From: Aestuariivirga sp.
Lineage (GTDB): Bacteria > Pseudomonadota > Alphaproteobacteria > Rhizobiales > Aestuariivirgaceae
Assembly: GCF_020252395.1 (NCBI RefSeq)
Contig: NZ_JADCDB010000001.1
Span: 62,001 to 126,000, forward strand
Direction of reading: 5' to 3'
DNA: 64,000 bases
Part shown: piece by piece, positions 45,641 through 54,151 of the stretch
Numbering within the stretch: the first letter of the stretch is position 1
Layout of the letters: each line of letters starts with the position of its first letter
The notes under the pieces: model-generated
Database searches by the model: none
Seen by the model: only the letters and a program-made list of their open reading frames with translations
Told to the model about the DNA's origin: nothing
Position numbers and translations under genes: made by a program

Positions 45641-47077
45641 ATGACCAACGATGACCTGTGCTATCTCTCCGCCACGGAGGCCCTGAAGCTGTTCAAGAGG
45701 CGCAAGCTTTCGCCGGTCGAACTCACCAAGGCACTGATTGCGCGCGCCGAGGGGGTGAACCCGAAGATCAACTGCCTTGCCGACCGCTACTTCGACGAAG
45801 CGGTGGCGCAGGCCAGGGCATCGGAGGCGCGCTACATGAAGCGGGGCGGCAAGACCGGGGCGCTCGACGGCGTGCCACTCGCGGTGAAGGATGCGCAGCG
45901 GCTGAAGGGCAAGCGCACCACGCAGGGCTCGCTGATCTTCAGAGACTGGGTGGACGATCATTCGGACCCGATGATCGAACGCTTGCAGAAGGCGGGGGCG
46001 GTGATCCTGGCGCGCACCACCACGCCGGAGTTCTGTTTGTCCGGCATCACCGCCTCGCGCATCTGGGGCGTGACGCGCAATCCATGGAACACGGAATGGG
46101 GGCCTGGCGGATCGTCCGGCGGATCGGGTGCGGCGCTGGCGGCGGGGATCACCACGCTGGCGACGGGCACCGACATCGGCGGCTCGATCCGCATTCCGGC
46201 GGCGGCCTGCGGTGTGGTGGGCTTCAAGCCGCCGCATGGGCGCAACCCGGACGGGCCGCCCGCCAACTTCGACCGCTTCAACCATTGCGGGCCGATGACG
46301 CGCAGCGTAGCGGATGCGGCGCTGATGCAGAACGTGACATCGGGTCCGCACCCGCTCGACCATGACTCGCTCAGGCAGAAGGTGAAGCTGCCGACGGAGG
46401 CCAGATCGATCCGTGGACTGAAGATCGCCTTTTCGGTGGACCTCGGCTATGTGCCGGTGGAGCCCGCGGTGCGGATGAACATGCTGAAGGCGGTCGAGGT
46501 GTTCCGCAAGCTGGGCGCCACGGTGACGGAGGTGGAGCTGGGCTGGACGGCGGATGTCGAGAAGAACGGGCTGCACTGGTACAACCTCATGCATTTCGGC
46601 CGGCAGACGATCTGGCACCTGAAGGACTCGAAGCACCTGATGACGGATTATGCCGTCAAGTTCGCCGAGGCGGCGCAGAAGCTGACGGGTGCGGACGACG
46701 CGCACCGGCCATGGGAACAGGCGCACCGCATGTACCAGACGCTGGGGCCGGTGCTGGCGGCCAATGACCTGTTCATCTGCCCCACCAACAACGCGCCCTC
46801 GGTGAAGGCGGAGCATGACCCGTGGGACCAGAACTTCACGGTGAACGGCCAGAAGGCCGACCCCGAATATGGCTGGGTGATGACCCACCCCTTCAACATG
46901 CTGCACAATTGCCCGGTGCTGTCGCTGCCCTCGGGCCATGCCGAAACGGGGGTTCCGACGGGCATCCAGCTGGTGGGCCGGACCTGGGACGATGTGAAGG
47001 TTTTCCGCGCGGGCCTCGCCTATGAAAAGGCGGTGGGCGGCTGGTACGGGACGAAAAAAGTCCGGCCGCGGCTGTAA
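45641..47077 (+). CDS. Amidase signature family hydrolase
   Basis: Cytoplasmic amidase of 478 aa. The Ser-cisSer-Lys triad is visible: Lys in PLAVKDAQRLKGK, the glycine-serine-rich block GPGGSSGGSGAALAAGI and the nucleophile region GTDIGGSIRIPAA. The C-terminal half (LFICPTNNAPSVKAEHDPW) is variable in the family, so the substrate is open: aryl or aliphatic amide, or a carbamate. The track begins at TTG 45635; ATG 45641 has TGAGG 7 bp before it. It lies 68 bp from the divergent SDR, suggesting a shared control region. Confidence 0.9.
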   Translation: MTNDDLCYLSATEALKLFKRRKLSPVELTKALIARAEGVNPKINCLADRYFDEAVAQARASEARYMKRGGKTGALDGVPLAVKDAQRLKGKRTTQGSLIFRDWVDDHSDPMIERLQKAGAVILARTTTPEFCLSGITASRIWGVTRNPWNTEWGPGGSSGGSGAALAAGITTLATGTDIGGSIRIPAAACGVVGFKPPHGRNPDGPPANFDRFNHCGPMTRSVADAALMQNVTSGPHPLDHDSLRQKVKLPTEARSIRGLKIAFSVDLGYVPVEPAVRMNMLKAVEVFRKLGATVTEVELGWTADVEKNGLHWYNLMHFGRQTIWHLKDSKHLMTDYAVKFAEAAQKLTGADDAHRPWEQAHRMYQTLGPVLAANDLFICPTNNAPSVKAEHDPWDQNFTVNGQKADPEYGWVMTHPFNMLHNCPVLSLPSGHAETGVPTGIQLVGRTWDDVKVFRAGLAYEKAVGGWYGTKKVRPRL

Positions 47078-47083
47078 TTTCTC

Positions 47084-47112
47084 TTGACATTTTCTGAAAA
47101 AATACCTATAAT
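47084..47112 (+). promoter_or_regulatory. Perfect sigma70 consensus promoter
   Basis: TTGACA (47084-47089), exactly 17 bp, TATAAT (47107-47112): 12 of 12 consensus bases with ideal spacing, in an AT-rich patch of a GC-rich window. The expected transcription start, 6 to 8 bp past the -10, coincides with the ATG at 47119, implying a leaderless transcript. Confidence 0.85.
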
Positions 47113-47118
47113 AGGATC

Positions 47119-47644
47119 ATGAATTGGACACTCACCACCGTCGCTATCGCAGGCACCAAGGTCAGGTTTCATGCCGCCGTCCTGATCTTCATCGCCTGGA
47201 TCGGCATTGCGGATTACCTGGCCGGAGGCCCGTCAGCCGCCGCTGAATCGATTGCGTTCAATCTGCCCGTGTTCCTTTGCCTGACGCTGCGCGAATTCGG
47301 CCGCATCTTCATGGTGAAGCGCTTCGGGGCGAACGCGGCGGACGCAATCCTCTCCCCCATCGGCGGCGTCGCGGCGATGGCGCGGATGCCGGAAAAGCCC
47401 CGGCAGGAGTTGCCCGTGCCTATCGCCAGGCCTCTGGCGAATGTGGCGGCCGGCTTCCTCCTAATGCTGACCCTTCGGCCTCGGCCTGTGCCTCGTCACC
47501 ACCATCGATTTGGACCACGCGGGCATGGCCGGCCGCCTGCTGACCGTGAACGCCGTGCTGGTCGCCTTCAACTTGATTCCTGCCTTTCCGGTGGACGGCA
47601 GACGCGTGTTGCGCGCCGTGCTGGCGATGAACGTTCTGACGTGA
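47119..47644 (+). pseudogene. Decayed site-2 protease (peptidase M50) remnant
   Basis: N-terminal reading matches small M50 intramembrane proteases (MNWTLTTVAIAGTKVRFHAA, then LSPIGGVAAMARMPEKP). The zinc motif HEFGH is replaced by REFGR, losing both histidine ligands. Near 47470 the frame shifts by +1: the downstream frame gives GLCLVTTIDLDHAGMAG and then NLIPAFPVDGRRVLRAVLA, the family's third-ligand region with DGGR changed to DGRR, and stops at 47644, short of the usual C-terminus. The in-frame track ORF (47119-47688) has a meaningless arginine-rich tail. I conclude it is inactive as a protease. It is nonetheless preceded by a perfect promoter. Confidence 0.85.
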
Positions 47645-47818
47645 TATCGATTTATCTGGGACGAAGCTGGCGCCACGGCGCCTGTTGAAAGATAAAACCA
47701 ATTTTTTCCAATACTTATGGGGGCGGATTGCGGCAATTGCAAGCTGCGGGCCGCAGGGCTAAGTCTGCCCCGGCCTGCGGCGGGCAAGCATGGCGTCGAG
47801 GTCTCGACTCAAGGATCA

Positions 47819-49534
47819 ATGCGCAAGGTCTTTCACATCTTCTTCCATGCCGAGGGCACCAGGCCCTTTCTGGTGCTGTTCGCGCTGCTGGTGGCCGCCC
47901 TGTGCGAGGCGATCGGCATTTCCGCGCTACTGCCGGCGGTGGCCATCGTCGCCGACCAACCGGGTGGCGCCGGCAGCGGCAGCCATTCGGGCCTGAGCCA
48001 GAAGGTTCTCGACGCCCTCGACTGGGCAGGCATCGCCCCCAACCTCGGCAACCTGGTGATCATCATCGGCGTGGCGCTTGTGCTGAAGTCCGCCGTCGGC
48101 TTCTTCGCGCTTACCTATGCCGCGAATTCCGCCGCGCGCGTGGGCGTGCGCCTGCGCGAACAATTGCTGGATGCGCTGTTCGGCGCCAGCTGGCGCTTCT
48201 ATTCCGAACAGCAATCGGGAAGCTTCGCCAGCGCCATCAGCGCCGATGCGACGCGCGCCGCCGAAGCCTATCTCATGGCCGCCAATTTCTGCGCCATGGC
48301 GGTGCAGGCGGCGATCTATGTGATCATCACGCTGTTCGTGGACTGGCGTCTGGCGCTGCTCGGCCTCGTGGTTGGCCTGGTCATGAGCCAGTCCATGGGC
48401 TTTCTGTTCCGCATGTCGAAGAAGGCGGGACGCCGCGGCGTCGACGCCACGCGCGACCTGACGGTGAAGACGGTGGAGCTTCTCGGCAACATCAAGCCGC
48501 TGAAGACCATGCACCGCTACGACTCCTTCCGGAGTTCGATCCGCAAGGCGATGCAGAAGCTGGAAAGTGCGCTGCGCCAGCGCGGCATGGCGCAGCAGCT
48601 GACCGCGCAGGGCGGCGACGCGGTGATGGCCATTGCGCTGTGCCTGGTCATCTACATCTCATATACCTATTTCCACGTCACCATCACGGCGCTGCTGGTG
48701 GGCGGGATCCTGTTCATGAAGGTGCTGGACAATTTCGGCAGGCTGCAGCGCCTGCTGCAGCAGTCGGCGCAGACCGAAGCCTCCTATGACCGGGTGGAGC
48801 AGCTGATCGCGCTCACCAAGGCCAATCGCGAGCCCTCGCGCGGGACGCTGGCGCCCGGCGCGACCGGCGACTGCCGCTTCGAGCACGTCAGCTTTTCCTA
48901 TGGCGGCCATGACGTGCTGCAGGACGTCAGCATCCTCATACCGTCGCGCCAGGTGACGGTGCTGAAGGGCCTGTCCGGCAGCGGCAAGACCACCCTCGTC
49001 GACCTGCTGATCGGCCTGCACCGGCCGCGGAGCGGGCGCATCACCGTGGCCGGCACGCCCCTTGAGGAGATCGACATCCTCAAGCTCCGCCAGCGCATCG
49101 GCTACGTCTCCCAGGAGCTTTCGCTGCTGCATGCGCCGCTTCGCGAGAACATCTGCCTCGGCGGCGAAGGCCTGACAGACCAGGACGTGGCGCAAGCCGT
49201 GAGGCTTGCGGGCCTCGAGGACTTCATCGCCAGCCTGCCGCAGGGCCTCGACACCAGCGCTGGCGAAATGGGCGCGAGGCTATCCGGCGGCCAGCGCCAG
49301 CGCATCGCCCTGGCCCGCGCCTTGGTGACCAGGCCCGACATCCTGATCCTCGACGAGGTGACGAGCGCCCTCGACCCCGCAACAGAAGCCGAAATCGTGA
49401 ACAACATCCGCTCGCTGGCGCATCAATTCACCATCATCGTCATCACCCATCGCGATGCCTGGGTGGACATCGCCGACCGCCTCTACGAGGTGCGGGCCGG
49501 GCGGGTGAGCGAAGTGGGCCGCGCCGCGGCTTAG
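47819..49534 (+). CDS. ABC exporter, fused membrane and ATPase domains
   Basis: 571-aa half-transporter, working as a homodimer in the inner membrane. About 1-300 is the type I exporter membrane domain (six spans; first VLFALLVAALCEAIGISALL). About 340-571 is the ATPase: Walker A GLSGSGKTT near 385, signature [15 protein letters not shown] near 489, Walker B ILILDE. It is like lipid, glycan or peptide exporters (MsbA/HlyB fold) without an N-terminal peptidase. The track start at 47717 is too long; ATG 47819 has AAGGA just before it. It is the nearest transporter to the glycan-type genes that follow, so export of that product is plausible. Confidence 0.9.
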   Translation: MRKVFHIFFHAEGTRPFLVLFALLVAALCEAIGISALLPAVAIVADQPGGAGSGSHSGLSQKVLDALDWAGIAPNLGNLVIIIGVALVLKSAVGFFALTYAANSAARVGVRLREQLLDALFGASWRFYSEQQSGSFASAISADATRAAEAYLMAANFCAMAVQAAIYVIITLFVDWRLALLGLVVGLVMSQSMGFLFRMSKKAGRRGVDATRDLTVKTVELLGNIKPLKTMHRYDSFRSSIRKAMQKLESALRQRGMAQQLTAQGGDAVMAIALCLVIYISYTYFHVTITALLVGGILFMKVLDNFGRLQRLLQQSAQTEASYDRVEQLIALTKANREPSRGTLAPGATGDCRFEHVSFSYGGHDVLQDVSILIPSRQVTVLKGLSGSGKTTLVDLLIGLHRPRSGRITVAGTPLEEIDILKLRQRIGYVSQELSLLHAPLRENICLGGEGLTDQDVAQAVRLAGLEDFIASLPQGLDTSAGEMGARLSGGQRQRIALARALVTRPDILILDEVTSALDPATEAEIVNNIRSLAHQFTIIVITHRDAWVDIADRLYEVRAGRVSEVGRAAA

Positions 49535-49535
49535 C

Positions 49536-49580
49536 GCAACGGGCCCTCAAGTGCATCCGCACTTGAGGGCGTAAAGTTGC
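49536..49580 (+). terminator. Nested hairpin after the ABC exporter
   Basis: CCCTCAAGTGC-ATCC-GCACTTGAGGG is a perfect 11-bp stem, enclosed by GCAAC/GTTGC, starting 2 bp past the stop. There is no U-tract; it is probably a terminator or a stabilising stem between convergent genes. Confidence 0.55.
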
Positions 49581-49597
49581 GCCAGCTTTTGACTCTG

Positions 49598-49644
49598 GAG
49601 CATCTTTCGCTTCGCAAGCGATTCCACTTGCTCGCCCGATGCTC
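49598..49644. repeat. Inverted repeat GAGCATC...GATGCTC
   Basis: 7-bp outer arms enclose an inner CGCTT/AAGCG stem. It overlaps the first base of the sulfotransferase stop codon and resembles the GAGCATGATC element near 30975. Confidence 0.5.
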
Positions 49645-50561
49645 TAGCTGTTGTAGCCGTAGACAGGGTTCAGCCGTTCGCGCACCATGTTGTCCAGCGC
49701 GGCCGCCTGCTCTTGCGTCACATAGTCGCGCCAGCCGCCGACCTTGCCGCGGCGCACCTTGAAACTCGACGGTTCGTCGGCATTGCCCGGCTTCATGCTG
49801 CGCTGGGCGCCGGCCTTGCCGGCATTCTCGATCTCCATGCGGCGCATGTTGTCGATCGAGGCGAAGCTGACGGCATCGTCGAGATCGGCATCGGCGGGAT
49901 GCTGGCCGAGGAAGTCGAGAATGCGGCGCAGCTGGCCCTTCGTGTCGGCGCGGAGGTCCTCGTAGCGCACGACGAGCAGCCTCTTCATCTTCGGCGCGGC
50001 TGCCGCCCAGTCATTCATGAAGCCGATAATCTTGGGAAGGCCCGCCTGCGCCCCGGCAATGAAATCATGGACGCTCGCATCGCCGCTCAGCGGATAGCCG
50101 TTGATGACCTTCTTGCGCGCCGCCATGCGGTGCTTCCACTGGAAGAACTGCGAGACCGCCGTGTCGCGCGGGTCGCGCACTAGCAGCACCACAGGAAGAC
50201 CGGCATAGATCTCGGCCTTGCGGTCATGGCCGAGATAGTCCTTCAGGTAATTGTCGTGGGTGAAGAACAGCACCGGCACTTGCGGGTGGCGGTTGCGGAA
50301 CTCGTCGAAGCCCGAGATCGAGTCGCCGGCATAGCCATTCTTCTTCGCGAAGTAGCGCCACAGCAGGACGCGCACCCAGGTGCGGCCGCTCTTGCCGAAG
50401 GAAACGATTGCCCCGCCGGCGGCCTTGAGCTTCTTCATCTCCTCGTAGCCGCGGAACCAGCGTTCGGCGCGGATGCCGGTCTCCCGCGGCAGCAGCACGG
50501 AGCCGTGCGAGACAAGCTGGCGCAGGCCGGTGCGGAGGTCGAAGGAATTGGGAAGCGGCAT
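49644..50561 (-). CDS. Sulfotransferase domain protein
   Basis: 305-aa PAPS-dependent sulfotransferase. The 5'-phosphosulfate loop is SFGKSGRTW (about 54-62), the 3'-phosphate site LLVRDPRDTAVS (about 126-137), and the C-terminal cofactor block KVRRGKVGGWRDYVT. All PAPS contacts expected of the family are there. The acceptor is probably a glycan or glycolipid given the neighbours. Start: MPLPNSFDLRTG at 50561 rather than the track's 50606, which adds an unlike arginine/proline stretch. Last of three minus-strand genes (ELM1-like, ATP-grasp, sulfotransferase). PAPS could be supplied by CysD/CysNC. Confidence 0.9.
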   Translation of the reverse strand: MPLPNSFDLRTGLRQLVSHGSVLLPRETGIRAERWFRGYEEMKKLKAAGGAIVSFGKSGRTWVRVLLWRYFAKKNGYAGDSISGFDEFRNRHPQVPVLFFTHDNYLKDYLGHDRKAEIYAGLPVVLLVRDPRDTAVSQFFQWKHRMAARKKVINGYPLSGDASVHDFIAGAQAGLPKIIGFMNDWAAAAPKMKRLLVVRYEDLRADTKGQLRRILDFLGQHPADADLDDAVSFASIDNMRRMEIENAGKAGAQRSMKPGNADEPSSFKVRRGKVGGWRDYVTQEQAAALDNMVRERLNPVYGYNS

Positions 50562-50636
50562 CACATCTGGTCTTTCAAAGCGGCAAGGGCGCGGCGGGCA
50601 TAGCAAATCGCCGCCGCAACAGCAATGCGCCGCCCG

Positions 50637-51965
50637 TCAGGCACGGGAACTCACATTATATGCGAGGAGATGGGCGATGCGGCTTTCGCCCGCGGGGCCG
50701 CGCTCGGCGCGCTGGTGGATGTCGAGATCGGGCTTGCCATTGCCCTCGACGATCATGGCGCCTCCGGCCAGCATGGCAACATCCCAGCCCACCACCACGC
50801 GCTGGGGAAAGACCTCATGCGCCTTCACCGCCAGCGAAAGAACGTCTTGCCAGTGCGGCAGGGTGCGGCCGGCGAAGCGGGCGCCGCTCACCGGATGCGC
50901 GTCGCGCCAGCCGACGTCCGGGCGGATGCCAATGTCCGACGCGATGCCGATGACACCCGTCTTCAGGTCCACCGCCGTGGCGAGGCCGCCCTGGTGGAAA
51001 TTGTCCACGACCGAATTGCCGATAGCCATACGGAAGGCGGCATTCGTGGCCTCGGCGCGGCCCTGCTCGTTGCGGCATGTGAGCACCCGGACGGTGGCGA
51101 GCGCTCCGTTCGAGATGTCGTCGAGGGCCGGGTGGTTGGCGAGCCGCGGCTGAACGAGGAAATCATCCTTCAGCGACTGGCGCGAGAGCTTCTCCATCAG
51201 CTGTGCGCGGGTGAGAATGCCGCCATGGGCATTGCGATAGCGGTCCTCGCCGATGAAGTCCCAACGCTCCATGCGGTGGCCGCCGCTGCCGGAGCGCGGC
51301 TTCACGAAGAGATCTCCATCGGGCAGCACGGCGCTGCCGCCCTTCAGCGGCTGGCGCTCGCCCCTGGAAAAATGCATGAGCACCGGAACGGCGCTAACAC
51401 CCTGCTCATGGCAGTGCTCGGCGAACCAGATCTTGTCGTCCATGCCGTCCAGGCCTTCGGGCGGCTGCAGCAGCGCATAGGCGGGGCCGATGGTTTCATG
51501 CGCGGTAAGATAAAGATGCGCGCGCTTCTTGCGCTCCGCCAAGTGCAGCTCGAACATATAGTACCAAAAGGGTGCGATGGCGAAGCGCGACGCCATCTCG
51601 ACCTGGCCGAAGATCTGCGCGGCCGGGCTTACGCCCGAACGCTGAGCAATGACGCGGGCATTGCGGCGCGCGAAAATGAACACGGCAATCATCAGCGCGA
51701 TGGGCCAGACGATGGCCGCGACGATGGCCTTCAGCGGCCCCCAGGGCAGCTGCCAGTATACCCAGGCATAATAGCGGTGAAGATATTCGGCGGGCGGCAG
51801 CGCCGGCGTGGGCTTGCCGCGGAAGATGCGGCGGAGCGCCATGGGAAGCCCTGCCACCATGTAGGCGAACCCCTCTCCCGCCACCAGCAGGGCCTTCCAG
51901 GCAGCGCCCTTCAGCGCCGTCAGGCGGTCGCCAGGGCTGAGGCGGGAGTCTTGCGGGGCAGGCAT
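50637..51965 (-). CDS. Membrane-associated ATP-grasp protein (sugar-transfer associated type)
   Basis: 442-aa protein. After an N-terminal region with one or two membrane segments (AIVAAIVWPIALMIAVFIFA near 80-100) comes an ATP-grasp ligase fold: ATP-binding lysine region FVKPRSGSGGHR, then VVVGWDVAML and VEGNGKPDLDIHQ as the metal-binding end. This matches the ATP-grasp family found in polysaccharide gene clusters, whose reaction is unknown but probably joins a carboxylate to an amine or sugar amine. It lies between the ELM1-like and sulfotransferase genes with gaps of 36 and 75 bp, so it is likely cotranscribed. Confidence 0.85.
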   Translation of the reverse strand: MPAPQDSRLSPGDRLTALKGAAWKALLVAGEGFAYMVAGLPMALRRIFRGKPTPALPPAEYLHRYYAWVYWQLPWGPLKAIVAAIVWPIALMIAVFIFARRNARVIAQRSGVSPAAQIFGQVEMASRFAIAPFWYYMFELHLAERKKRAHLYLTAHETIGPAYALLQPPEGLDGMDDKIWFAEHCHEQGVSAVPVLMHFSRGERQPLKGGSAVLPDGDLFVKPRSGSGGHRMERWDFIGEDRYRNAHGGILTRAQLMEKLSRQSLKDDFLVQPRLANHPALDDISNGALATVRVLTCRNEQGRAEATNAAFRMAIGNSVVDNFHQGGLATAVDLKTGVIGIASDIGIRPDVGWRDAHPVSGARFAGRTLPHWQDVLSLAVKAHEVFPQRVVVGWDVAMLAGGAMIVEGNGKPDLDIHQRAERGPAGESRIAHLLAYNVSSRA

Positions 51966-52001
51966 CGAATCACGGTGTCCGGAAGGGTAAAGGAGAAACG
52001 C

Positions 52002-53091
52002 TCATAGGCCGAAAAGCCCGCGGATGCGAGTGACCGCGCGGGCAAGCCCATCCTCCAGCGGCTGCCGCGGCGCCCGCGAGGGCGGGCCGCCCAGCCACTG
52101 CGCGTGGCCCGACGCGATGAGCTGGCGGTGCACCACGCGCAGATCGCGCGAGAAGCGTGGCGGGGCGTAATTGATCAGCAGACGGAACATGGTGGCGCCG
52201 GGGCCGCGGCCGCGCCAGCCGATGCGGGTTGCGCCGGGATCTTCACGCATGGCGAAGACCCCCTCCTCGATGTCGAAGAGCAGCACCGGCTTTGCCGTGC
52301 TCACCGCCTCCGCCATCATCGAGATCGAATCCGCCGTGACCACGATGCGGCTGGCCAGCCCGAGCATCGCATGGAAGGGATTGCCGGCTGCGTCCGGCTG
52401 CCAGCGATGAAGGAAGAAGGGCACGTCGATCGCCGCCTGAAGCGCCCCGGCGGCGGCAGCGCCGGTGCGCGCACTGGTGGTGACGAGAAGCGAACCGCCC
52501 TCCCCCCTCGCGAGCGCCGAGGCCTCGCGGCCAAGCCGTCGCGCCGAATCCGCCGTGAAGCGATAGGGTCCGCTCGCGCCGCCCACCAGCACGGCGGTGA
52601 AGGGCTGCGGCAGGTGGCCGAGGCGCGGCGCCCAGCGCGCCGCCTCGGCCGCCAGCCGCTCCCGCGTCACGTCATGGACGGGCAGCAGGTTGTGCAGCAC
52701 GTTGGGCGCGCCGGCCAGACGATACTGCGGCGTGGTGATGACGAGGTCGAAGCGGCTGAGCGCCGACCACGGTGTCCCGACGAAGACGATGCGGAGCTGC
52801 GGGTTCTGCTTCTTGAGCCAGAAGGCCACGGCCTCCGCCCCGCGGCCCGAACAGATGACGAGGTCCGGCCACGGTGCCGCAAGCGGGCTCGACGCCGCGA
52901 GCTCCACGCCTGCCAGGGTGGGAAGGCTCATCAGCCGCAGCAGGCCTTCGTGACGGCGATAGAAGAGCCGCTTCGACTCAGCCGGCCAGCCCAGTGCGCC
53001 TGCGATGGCCCGAAGCTGGGTATTGTCGCCGGAGTGCGGGCTGATCAGGATCCAGGTTTTCAGGCTGCGGTTTTTCAGGCAAAATTTCCAT
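52002..53091 (-). CDS. ELM1/DUF1022-like GT-B fold protein, apparent frameshift near the 5' end
   Basis: Predicted nucleotide-sugar-type glycosyltransferase of the mitochondrial-fission-ELM1 family, paralogous to the gene at 55308. The track ORF starts at 52931 (309 aa) but misses the N-terminus: the frame upstream encodes TWILISPHSGDNTQ and ALGWPAESK, matching AIWILSRGRKGDLDQ and AMGWPHEVK of the paralogue. No ATG, GTG or TTG precedes that stretch in frame. An ATG at 53091 is one base out of frame; removing one A from the AAAAA run (53071-53075) would yield MEILPENRSLKTWIL. So there is either a 1-base indel, a sequencing error, a non-standard CTG start (53078), or phase variation. Later PWPDLVICSGRGAEAVAFWL and TADSISMMAEAVSTAKPVLL are family blocks. 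Confidence 0.8.
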
Positions 53092-53204
53092 TCTGCGGCA
53101 ATGACTTGGACCTTGTGACAGAGAGCCGCGCGCGAGCGGCCTTGGACGCGCCGGTCAGTACATGATAGAGGGATCGTTTGTCATCAATAGTTTCGGGGAT
53201 TGTC

Positions 53205-54137
53205 ATGGCTTCGACCGGCAATGCCGGGGCCACCCGGCCTCACATCTTCATCCAGGCGAACGACAAGCAGTCGATCGGCGCCATCGTGTCCGCCTATTCG
53301 ATGAAGCGGTCGCCCCACGCCGGCGAGTTCGACGTGACCATCATGAACAAGGACGCCTATCCATGGTTCGCCAAGCGCGACGGGCAGACGTACAAGCGTC
53401 ATGGCGTGGACCGCGTGTGGCTGGAGAATGACCTGCAGTCCTTCACTCTCACCCGCTTCCTGCCGCCCCAACTGATGGGCTACCAGGGCCGCGCCCTCGT
53501 CGTCGATCCGGACGTCTTCGCGGTGCAGGACGTGTGGGAGCTGCTGACGCGCGACATGCAGGGCAAGGCCATCATGTGCCGCGGCTCCAAATTCAAGAAC
53601 GGCGCCTTCGCCTCCTCCGTCATGCTGCTTGACTGCGCCAAGCTGAAGCACTGGGACGTGGAGAAGAGCTTCAACGAGCTGTTCGAAGGAAAGCGCGACT
53701 ATCACCAGTGGATCTCGCTGCTCATGGAAGACCCCAACACCATCGGCGTGTTCGAGAACGAGTGGAACGACTTCGACAAGCTGACCCCCGCCACCAAGAT
53801 GATCCACAACACACGCCGCCGCACCCAGCCGTGGAAGACCGGCCTCAGGGTCGATTATACCCCGACCGAGTTCGTGCCGGTGATCGGCTGGATCATGCGC
53901 ATGCGCCGCAAGATGTTCGGCGAGCATGCGCTGCTCGGACGCTATGCCAGGCACCCGGACCCAAGGCAGGAGCAGCTGTTCTACGGCCTGCTCAAGGGCG
54001 CTTATGAGGCCGGCATGGTGACGGATGCGCAGATCAGGGACGCGATGGACAAGAATTACATCCGCCACGACTCCGTCGAGGTGATGAAGGCCGCGCCCAG
54101 CCTGCCGCCGCTCGCCGAAATGAAGGCCGCGGCCTGA
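53205..54137 (+). CDS. GT-A-like glycosyltransferase family protein (GT8-like)
   Basis: 310-aa soluble protein. The N-terminus HIFIQANDKQSIGAIVSAYS and a DxD-type metal motif in ALVVDPDVFAV (DPD at 101-103) are of GT-A fold, resembling family 8 (galactosyl/glucosyl) transferases; MLLDCAKLKHWD fits too. The substrate is unknown. The start ATG at 53205 has GGGGA before it; the track start 27 bp earlier is less good. It is the first gene of the plus-strand group and divergent from the ELM1-like gene with 113 bp between. Confidence 0.75.
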   Translation: MASTGNAGATRPHIFIQANDKQSIGAIVSAYSMKRSPHAGEFDVTIMNKDAYPWFAKRDGQTYKRHGVDRVWLENDLQSFTLTRFLPPQLMGYQGRALVVDPDVFAVQDVWELLTRDMQGKAIMCRGSKFKNGAFASSVMLLDCAKLKHWDVEKSFNELFEGKRDYHQWISLLMEDPNTIGVFENEWNDFDKLTPATKMIHNTRRRTQPWKTGLRVDYTPTEFVPVIGWIMRMRRKMFGEHALLGRYARHPDPRQEQLFYGLLKGAYEAGMVTDAQIRDAMDKNYIRHDSVEVMKAAPSLPPLAEMKAAA

Positions 54138-54151
54138 GCCCGCCCCACGAG

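Noticed and set aside
47119-47688. 189-aa intact protein as given by the ORF track
   Set aside because: Its last 60 residues are a frameshifted arginine-rich tail, while the real family sequence continues in the +1 frame to 47644.
53092-53204. Divergent sigma70 promoter between the ELM1-like and GT-A-like genes
   Set aside because: A TTGGAC-like -35 and a TAGAGG-like -10 can be drawn, but they match the consensus too poorly to report as a feature.
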